Program-made: the position numbers and the translations under genes | Part shown: positions 1 to 4,811 of the stretch, piece after piece | Numbering within the stretch: the stretch's first letter is position 1 | Layout: every line of letters begins with the position of its first letter | IMG/VR virus record: IMGVR_UViG_3300042691_040178 | Span: 1 to 21,934 of that record | Origin: a virus | Reading direction: 5' to 3' (one strand) | Length of the DNA: 21,934 nucleotides | Notes under the pieces: generated by a model | Seen by the model: only the letters and a program-made list of their open reading frames with translations | The model's database searches: none | Told to the model about the DNA's origin: nothing

Positions 1-385
1 CAAAAAGTCCTCTTTCATTAGAGAATAGGACTTTTTTGAACCCTACTTGATTGAATATAGACTGACATCCTATGCATGGCTTTGCCATAGCTACTTTACC
101 ATTTTTATCAATGCGCACATTTACAAAAGTACAATCGGAACAATCATCCTTACCATATTTTAAAATAGCTGATAATTCTGAATGAGTACCCACAAACTTT
201 CTAATATCTAACCCATCTCTACCTTTATAATTAAATCGAAGATTAGCTGGGTGTGTTTTATTTGCATTAATGCCGATTTTTTGAATTCTACCTTTTCTTA
301 CAATAAAAGTAGTATGGAAAGTTCGGTGATCAATAACAGCCGGCATCAATGATTTAGTAATTTCTACGTACTTATTAAAATTCAT
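1..385 (-). CDS. Zinc-dependent deaminase-like protein (3' end outside window)
   Basis: I read this ORF by hand: ATG at 385-383, open for 128 codons to the window edge with no stop. It carries the two signatures of the cytidine-deaminase fold: H68-S-E70 (zinc ligand and catalytic glutamate) and, 32 residues after the glutamate, P103-C104-x-x-C107 (the other two zinc ligands). The following K-K-V-L-F-S-N segment fits the strand after the second helix. A zinc hydrolytic deaminase is therefore the likely activity. The substrate (dCMP, a nucleoside or a nucleic-acid base) cannot be told, and the N-terminal 60 residues do not match the compact dCMP deaminases I know. Its ATG overlaps the stop of the upstream six-cysteine gene as ATGA, so translation is probably coupled. 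No Shine-Dalgarno is visible. The ORF probably ends within a few codons, because a terminator-like hairpin overlaps its last visible codons. Confidence 0.72.
   Translation of the reverse strand, partial: MNFNKYVEITKSLMPAVIDHRTFHTTFIVRKGRIQKIGINANKTHPANLRFNYKGRDGLDIRKFVGTHSELSAILKYGKDDCSDCTFVNVRIDKNGKVAMAKPCIGCQSIFNQVGFKKVLFSNERGLF
2..37 (-). terminator. Hairpin with U-run at the end of the deaminase-like gene
   Basis: Bases 2-11 (AAAAAGTCCT) and 27-36 (AGGACTTTTT) are a perfect 10-bp inverted repeat around a 15-base loop. Read on the minus strand the structure ends in a run of five U, as in a factor-independent terminator. The A-tract/T-tract symmetry would also let it work on the plus strand. 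Only three base pairs are G-C, so it is a modest terminator. It lies inside the visible reading frame of the deaminase-like gene, so the gene must end just beyond the window. Confidence 0.45.
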
Positions 386-654
386 TTTCTAGTCTTTTTA
401 GTAACGATATTCTTCAATTTACACACACAATGTTCTTTGATTGGACATAAATTGCAAGAATTATCGTTGTCTAAAAATATATCAGGTCGCCAACAAGCAC
501 CCGTTGTAACCTCTTCGCAAATCTGCTTATTTTTTACGAGATCAAATTCTTTGATAGTATAACCAAAATTGAATTTTTTAATTTCGTCTTTTAGTTTTTG
601 AATTCGTTCTTCTTTTGTTTCTCTTTGTAGCTTTTCCTTCTTTTTTCGTTTCAT
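382..654 (-). CDS. Small six-cysteine protein, function unknown
   Basis: This is a 90-residue protein. The first 28 residues are almost all Lys, Arg, Glu and Gln and probably helical. The C-terminal half has six cysteines (C46, C54, C67, C70, C76, C78), including a C-x2-C-x5-C-x-C cluster that could bind zinc or an iron-sulfur centre. An aromatic/proline/aspartate stretch (C-W-R-P-D-I-F) between the first cysteines looks conserved in style, but I cannot name the family. The start overlaps the end of the HExxH gene by 77 bases in another frame. The stop overlaps the deaminase ATG (ATGA), so the gene sits in one co-transcribed cassette. No clear ribosome binding site is visible. The cysteine-rich half shows codon-level order and makes a chance ORF unlikely. 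Confidence 0.7.
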   Translation of the reverse strand: MKRKKKEKLQRETKEERIQKLKDEIKKFNFGYTIKEFDLVKNKQICEEVTTGACWRPDIFLDNDNSCNLCPIKEHCVCKLKNIVTKKTRK

Positions 655-1126
655 TTTTTAATGATTTGTAATATCTCATGTTCTTTTTCATAGCAGTATA
701 TAATCCTATAACTGCTGGCATCATCTTCTCGAAATACCTGGCTTGAACTTCTGTTTTATTATTCCAATAATACTTTCTTGTTATATTTTTAATATCTGAT
801 GCAAATTCTTTAAAAGGTACATCATCTACTACGTATTGAATATAATGGCAAAATTCATGCAAAAGATCTTCAATAAATAATTTCATTACTTGATGCTCTG
901 GCATTTCAAATATATCTTTCCTGATGCATATAGCATTGTTGAATGTATATTGCGAACATTCATCTTTTATGATTCTTAAGCGAATAATATGATAGTTGGT
1001 AGTTCTTTTGGGGCGTATTGAATTTAAAACACAAGATAATAAAGATTCGATGTATTGAAGATTTATATTACAATTTTCGATTGTTTTTTTATCTTTTTTA
1101 TCACATCGAATCTTTATGAATTGCAT
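578..1126 (-). CDS. HExxH zincin-like protein (putative metalloprotease fold)
   Basis: This is a 182-residue protein with a clear H90-E91-F-C-H94 motif in a predicted helix (L-L-H-E-F-C-H-Y-I-Q). About 30 residues later a T-E-V-Q-A-R-Y-F-E segment contains E126, a plausible third zinc ligand. This resembles the E-x-x-A pattern of small gluzincin/ImmA-IrrE-like domains. That would make it a minimal zinc peptidase, but similarity to a named family is not established here. There is no signal peptide, so a cytoplasmic role is expected. The last 25 or so residues are Lys/Arg/Asn/Thr-rich and encoded in DNA shared with the next gene, so the tail may be dispensable. The ATG lies 8 bases after the stop of the acidic-tailed gene, with no Shine-Dalgarno in front. 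Possible roles, by inference only, are host-protein cleavage or a toxin/antitoxin-type regulator. Confidence 0.68.
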   Translation of the reverse strand: MQFIKIRCDKKDKKTIENCNINLQYIESLLSCVLNSIRPKRTTNYHIIRLRIIKDECSQYTFNNAICIRKDIFEMPEHQVMKLFIEDLLHEFCHYIQYVVDDVPFKEFASDIKNITRKYYWNNKTEVQARYFEKMMPAVIGLYTAMKKNMRYYKSLKNETKKEGKATKRNKRRTNSKTKRRN

Positions 1127-1134
1127 ATTATTAG

Positions 1135-1596
1135 TTAATCATCTTCGTATGGGTTATCGTCATACTCCTCAAATTCTTCATATTCGAAGTCTTTTGATTC
1201 TTCTACAATGAAATTGTCTTGATCAGGGAAGAAATAATCATCACTAATTGGAAAACAATTTCCGAGATGATTCATAAGGTCTACCTGATCAGTCAATGAT
1301 TCGAGGGTTTCTGTCTTTTCAGAACACAAATTATAGAATTCTCTACCAGCGGCTATAGCAGCATAACAATAAAATAAATATTTGGTATTTTTTGCAGATA
1401 ATTTGCCATTTAAAAAGTATGCATAATCATCACAAACATTTTTATATAATTCTGATTGATGAGGTACTAAACGTTTTAACAAATCTTTTTTGATTGTTTT
1501 AGCGTCTTTGCTTTGGTTGAATTGAATGGTCTCAACAAAATTCCAAAATTCATTGAGTTCTTCGTTACTATATTTTTTATTAGGGTTCTCTGCCAT
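1135..1596 (-). CDS. Hypothetical protein with highly acidic C-terminal tail
   Basis: I do not recognise this 153-residue protein. Residues 1-110 look like a helical globular domain: it has an aromatic N-terminal segment (E-F-W-N-F-V-E), a basic patch near residues 33-47, and a Y-C-Y-A-A-I-A-A-G helix. The final 22 residues contain 13 Asp/Glu plus several aromatic residues and no basic residue after the first few. Such tails occur in DNA-mimic proteins and in phage single-stranded-DNA-binding proteins, where they recruit partners, but the rest of the sequence does not let me claim either. It lies between a nuclease and an HExxH protein in a same-strand cassette. The 29-base gap in front has no recognisable Shine-Dalgarno and none of the TAAATA motif seen before structural genes, which fits expression outside the late class. 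Confidence 0.72.
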   Translation of the reverse strand: MAENPNKKYSNEELNEFWNFVETIQFNQSKDAKTIKKDLLKRLVPHQSELYKNVCDDYAYFLNGKLSAKNTKYLFYCYAAIAAGREFYNLCSEKTETLESLTDQVDLMNHLGNCFPISDDYFFPDQDNFIVEESKDFEYEEFEEYDDNPYEDD

Positions 1597-1625
1597 GTTT
1601 TATGTTTTTACTAATTTATTGGGTT

Positions 1626-2339
1626 TCATATTAAATCTTTTTTAACCTTATCTCGCAATAAATCAAGTACAGTACTCTTCATATAGACTGTGGCGATATC
1701 TTGCCAGAAGGTTTTATCATCGAATTCTCTGAGATAAAAAATCTTAAGTCCTGCACATTTCTTTCCCGTTAATTGTTCGTGCAAATATGCATAGATCGAA
1801 AGCTGAATCGTATAAGTGGTAAATTCACATTGTTGGAGGTAATCCAACGGTTCATAAAAATAATCACTATATTTCGAAATAAAATTAAATTTCTTATTAG
1901 TTTTAAAATCCAAAATATAAAATAAATCTTTATTTTCTACAATAACATCTGCGGTACCTGCTAATTTATATTCATGCGAATATACTGTGCGTTCACATAG
2001 AATATTAGAATTTGATTTAATGACACCAGTACATTTCTTATCAAAACTCTTGATTAATTCTTCATAACCCTCTGTAATGAATTGATCTTTGAGATAATTT
2101 TCCATAACAGAGTGTATATTAGTTCCTCTATTTTGTGCAGTCTTTGTAATAGAAGCCCACTCCTTTAATACCTGATCCGGATCTTTTCCGTCTCTATCAG
2201 CTATTTTTTTACTCCAATAATCTTTATCAAATGGTTTTTTATATTTTCCGATCAAAGTTGTAACAGACATATACTTTTCACTATTGTGAATATTCGTATA
2301 TGTATGTGTAGAATGATCCAGTACTATGTCATTATGCAT
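1626..2339 (-). CDS. PD-(D/E)XK exonuclease, RecB/Cas4-like
   Basis: This 237-residue protein has the full set of RecB-type nuclease motifs in order. R71-G-T-N-I-H76 followed by E80 is the helix histidine motif (R-G-T-x-x-H-x-x-x-E). D131 lies in L-A-G-T-A-D-V. D144-F-K146 is the D-x-K catalytic pair. Q179-L-S-I-Y183 is the Q-x-x-x-Y motif of the RecB/Cas4/AddB group. It should bind Mg2+ and cleave DNA, probably as an exonuclease. In phages such enzymes serve recombination, genome processing or degradation of host DNA, and I cannot choose among these. There is no helicase domain and no signal peptide. It heads the left-hand small-gene cassette just after the last tail-fibre gene. The ATG has no Shine-Dalgarno, and an 8-bp AT-only inverted repeat lies 12-32 bases upstream. 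Confidence 0.85.
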   Translation of the reverse strand: MHNDIVLDHSTHTYTNIHNSEKYMSVTTLIGKYKKPFDKDYWSKKIADRDGKDPDQVLKEWASITKTAQNRGTNIHSVMENYLKDQFITEGYEELIKSFDKKCTGVIKSNSNILCERTVYSHEYKLAGTADVIVENKDLFYILDFKTNKKFNFISKYSDYFYEPLDYLQQCEFTTYTIQLSIYAYLHEQLTGKKCAGLKIFYLREFDDKTFWQDIATVYMKSTVLDLLRDKVKKDLI

Positions 2340-2350
2340 GAATCAATATA

Positions 2351-2371
2351 TGATATATAGATAATATATCA
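2351..2371. repeat. Perfect 8-bp inverted repeat at fibre/nuclease junction
   Basis: TGATATAT at 2351-2358 and ATATATCA at 2364-2371 are exact inverted copies around a 5-base loop. The right arm includes the TGA stop codon of the 250-residue fibre gene. The repeat has only one G-C pair per arm and no U-run after it on either strand. It is therefore more likely an RNA-processing site, a protein-binding operator or coincidence in AT-rich DNA than a classical terminator. Confidence 0.4.
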
Positions 2372-3121
2372 CGGGGCTACGTCCCAAAGTCTTATATATC
2401 TTATAGTACCACCTATATTTATTTGTAAAAATTGATTAGAAGTTACAATAGTACCGGGTGAAAAATAAGCTTCTTCTTTAATGCCTTCTTGAACCAACCA
2501 ATTAGCTGAATTATCTTGCACAACAGTACTTGATTCATCCCATTTTGCTGAATTACCTACTACAATAGAATTTACAACGAAAACATTGGTAGTACCACCT
2601 CCTGTTCCACCGCCGGGGCCGACAAGTAAATCCCAATTTGCAGAATTTGCATATACCGTATTATAAGCAGATTCCCATTTTGCAGAATTGTCGGCTAAAC
2701 AGGTTTGTGCGTCAGCAAACGTCACCCCCCCATTAGTACCCCAAAATGCGCTATTATCTTGTACTAATGTAAAAATGCTAATCGCAGGATTATTATCACA
2801 TAGTAATGTATATGAATTAGGAAAATCCGTATAATCATTACCCGTATAAGCATATAAAATGGGCGTATACGCGCCATTTACATTGTCTAGAAAATAATCA
2901 CCAACGACCATTCCTTGTATGCTACTACCTAAATCGGTAGATGGGTCGCCATAATATAATTTCGAACTCGCAGCATTGCCACCTGGTGTAGAACCATCTC
3001 CAATATATAGTCTTTTTGCATCTGTAGAATAAGCCAATTCGCCATCTCTAAAAGGAATATTAATCCTTTCACTTTCGGGTCCTCTTTTTACCTGAATGAT
3101 AGCATCTACTATAGCAGCCAT
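2369..3121 (-). CDS. Tail fibre protein with Mtd-like N-terminus and NSAxW repeats
   Basis: This 250-residue structural protein starts with a domain of the major tropism determinant N-terminal type. It shows K-R-G near residue 13, G-E-L-A-Y at 27-31 and Y-I-G-D-G at 39-43, the usual arrangement at the attachment end of many phage fibres. About 22 of 51 residues match the same region of the next-upstream 353-residue protein, so the two are paralogous there. Residues 122-208 hold five N-S-A-x-W units (Trp at 127, 149, 163, 194, 208), interrupted by a glycine-rich hinge at about 168-176. The end (R-Y-I-R-L-W) resembles the end of the 137-residue fibre protein. The gene sits 8 bases after its upstream neighbour and is preceded by two tandem TAAATA-type motifs. 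A run of seven G lies in the coding strand at 2731-2725. The role is inferred to be host contact or fibre decoration. Confidence 0.8.
   Translation of the reverse strand: MAAIVDAIIQVKRGPESERINIPFRDGELAYSTDAKRLYIGDGSTPGGNAASSKLYYGDPSTDLGSSIQGMVVGDYFLDNVNGAYTPILYAYTGNDYTDFPNSYTLLCDNNPAISIFTLVQDNSAFWGTNGGVTFADAQTCLADNSAKWESAYNTVYANSANWDLLVGPGGGTGGGTTNVFVVNSIVVGNSAKWDESSTVVQDNSANWLVQEGIKEEAYFSPGTIVTSNQFLQINIGGTIRYIRLWDVAP
2498..2758 (-). repeat. Five NSAxW protein repeats in a tail fibre
   Basis: The encoded peptide contains N-S-A-F-W, N-S-A-K-W, N-S-A-N-W, N-S-A-K-W and N-S-A-N-W, with tryptophans 22, 14, 31 and 14 residues apart. The spacing is irregular because of a Gly-rich insert between the third and fourth units. 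Short Asn-Ser-Ala-aromatic units of this sort suggest a repetitive trimeric shaft. That structural reading is inference. Confidence 0.65.
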
Positions 3122-3126
3122 AATAT

Positions 3127-3142
3127 TATTTAGCTATTTAGA
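3127..3142 (-). promoter_or_regulatory. Tandem late-promoter-like motifs before the 250-residue fibre gene
   Basis: On the minus strand the sequence reads TCTAAATAGCTAAATA, two adjacent octamers each ending in TAAATA. ATATT (5 bases) separates the second one from the ATG. The nearer octamer matches the T4 late promoter box TATAAATA at six of eight positions. No Shine-Dalgarno is present. Confidence 0.6.
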
Positions 3143-4191
3143 TAACCTATAGCAGTCCAATATATTGTTACAGAATCTGGGGTTGTTGTTGAAGCAGAGT
3201 AATCTATTGCTACGTCGAAAGAAGATAAAGTTATGTTTCTTATCACTGGAGCGAAATTATTATTTATGATTGATGAATATGACATTGTTACTTGAACGTT
3301 ATAACATACTGCCCATGTTGATAACGGGAATAATATTGTTTTAAAAACATTAGCAGTTAGTGGTGATAATTGACCCCACTGAGTGATAAAACCGCCCGGC
3401 ATTATTTGGTATCCATTATTAGATTTTAAATTATTAAACTGATCAGGATTCAATCTGAGATTTCCATCGACATCAAAGCTTAAATCACTAGATAATGTCT
3501 TAATGGACATGCCATATTCATCTATATATAAACCAGATGCTGAATTAGCAAATGTATCTGTAACTTTATTTGGTGTTATGCCACCAACAATTTGTGAATT
3601 ATATATATTCTTTACAGCTAATTGATTACCTATAATTTGAATGGTATTATTATCTACATTAGCAGATAGTCCTGATATAGAATTAATAATCGCGCCGTCG
3701 CTGTAAACATTAGTACTGCCACTAGGAAGAATTTTAAAAACTCCATCAACCACATTAAATTGTGCAGGATCATAATTTATAAAAACACCCTGCCCCGATA
3801 ATGAGCTCAATCCACTATTATAGGTGTGTATTTCTCCTATATGATTTCCTTTAATACCACCTTCTTTTAATTGAAAATGGCCGAATTGAAATTCCATGGT
3901 TTTATCGTCAGGCTTGCCACCTATCATTTTCCATGTCGTCCCATCTCTGATATAACCCCTATCTTCATTTTGATTAAAGTATATATCGCCAGTACCATTT
4001 ATTGCGGGTGCAGAACGCAAAACTGAAATTTTCGGATTTATAAGATTTCCGCCACTAGTATTGCCATCACCCACATATATTTTTTTTGAATCAATAGCAT
4101 AAACCAATTCACCTTCTTCAAAGATCACGCCAGTTCTATCGGCTTCGTTACCCCTTCTCAGTTTAATTTTTGCTATTCTACGATCAATCAT
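3130..4191 (-). CDS. Tail fibre with Mtd-like N-terminus and gp53-like tip
   Basis: This 353-residue protein has three parts. Residues 5-55 form an Mtd-type N-terminal domain (L-R-R-G, G-E-L-V-Y, Y-V-G-D-G). Residues 60-250 are a fibre shaft with G-D-I-Y-F and an L-K-E-G-G-I segment like V-K-D-G-G-I in the 137-residue protein. Residues 258-353 resemble the C-terminal domain of gp53-like tail fibres, with N-G-Y-Q-I-M-P-G-G-F-I-T-Q-W-G at its start and I-Y-W-T-A-I-G-Y at its end. In known phages that domain is the receptor-binding tip, so this is the best candidate in the window for a host-range protein. The ATG lies only 4 bases after the stop of the 200-residue fibre gene and has no promoter-like motif of its own, so the two are probably co-transcribed and translationally coupled. 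Confidence 0.83.
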   Translation of the reverse strand: MIDRRIAKIKLRRGNEADRTGVIFEEGELVYAIDSKKIYVGDGNTSGGNLINPKISVLRSAPAINGTGDIYFNQNEDRGYIRDGTTWKMIGGKPDDKTMEFQFGHFQLKEGGIKGNHIGEIHTYNSGLSSLSGQGVFINYDPAQFNVVDGVFKILPSGSTNVYSDGAIINSISGLSANVDNNTIQIIGNQLAVKNIYNSQIVGGITPNKVTDTFANSASGLYIDEYGMSIKTLSSDLSFDVDGNLRLNPDQFNNLKSNNGYQIMPGGFITQWGQLSPLTANVFKTILFPLSTWAVCYNVQVTMSYSSIINNNFAPVIRNITLSSFDVAIDYSASTTTPDSVTIYWTAIGYLNS

Positions 4192-4195
4192 AAGA

Positions 4196-4798
4196 TTAAG
4201 ATTTAAAAATTGCTACATGTACATGTCTAGGATCAAAAAATTGTGAAGTACCTGAAACTAATTTCATGCATTTAATACTGGCTGATGTATTAGATGTATC
4301 ATCTGTTACTACACAAAAAATATTCGGATCTGCTGTATCGACCTGATTTACTGTAATACTTGTTTGTATGTGATATTCGGTACCGGGTAAATTTTCTAGC
4401 AAGCTTGTTGTTTCTGGTGTGAAATATACTGTATATTTGCCTGCATTTGTTCTTTGTACTGATGAAATACCATATTTAGTAAAAGGTTCACTCGTGTTGC
4501 CCCAAAAACTAACAAATGCTTTAGTAATATTTGGTGCTGTAGATCCTGATAATGCCTCCATGTGACCAATTACAGCACGTCCCGAAGCTGATAAGTCACC
4601 TAATACCGTAAAACTATCTTCATTTACGCCAGCGTATATGGTAGCTCCTTTACCAGATCGGCCTATTTGCAATGATGATTTATTACCCACACCATCGTAG
4701 AGGTCTATTTTGCCTGTGGTAGGTAGTGCTGCACCTTGAGCATGTATGAGGCCTCCAAATGTCTCATCGATATTATTATCAGTTAAATTTGTAGGCAT
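4196..4798 (-). CDS. Putative tail fibre/tail collar protein
   Basis: This is a 200-residue protein. Its N-terminal 55 residues (M-P-T-N-L-T-D-N-N-I, F-G-G-L-I-H, and a Y-D-G-V-G-N-K-S-S-L-Q-I-G segment) look like the start of small fibre-type proteins that I recall from marine T4-like phages. The rest is Ser/Thr/Val-rich beta sequence with no catalytic motif. The end (D-P-R-H-V-H-V-A-I-F) holds two histidines that could be structural or metal-binding. There is no signal peptide or membrane segment. The gene heads a two-gene unit with the 353-residue fibre and has an AATAAATA box 5 bases before its ATG. Its place among fibres makes a structural tail role likely. Attachment versus receptor binding cannot be settled from sequence. 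Confidence 0.75.
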   Translation of the reverse strand: MPTNLTDNNIDETFGGLIHAQGAALPTTGKIDLYDGVGNKSSLQIGRSGKGATIYAGVNEDSFTVLGDLSASGRAVIGHMEALSGSTAPNITKAFVSFWGNTSEPFTKYGISSVQRTNAGKYTVYFTPETTSLLENLPGTEYHIQTSITVNQVDTADPNIFCVVTDDTSNTSASIKCMKLVSGTSQFFDPRHVHVAIFKS

Positions 4799-4803
4799 GT
4801 TAC

Positions 4804-4811
4804 TATTTATT
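4804..4811 (-). promoter_or_regulatory. Late-promoter-like box before the 200-residue fibre gene
   Basis: The minus strand reads AATAAATA, then GTAAC, then ATG. The box differs from T4 TATAAATA at one position and overlaps the stop codon of the upstream 628-residue gene. At T4 spacing, +1 would be the A of the ATG. Confidence 0.65.

Noticed and set aside
2369-4191. Diversity-generating retroelement suggested by Mtd-like N-terminal domains
   Set aside because: No reverse transcriptase, no template repeat and no C-type-lectin variable region are visible. This N-terminal domain is common in fibres without such systems.
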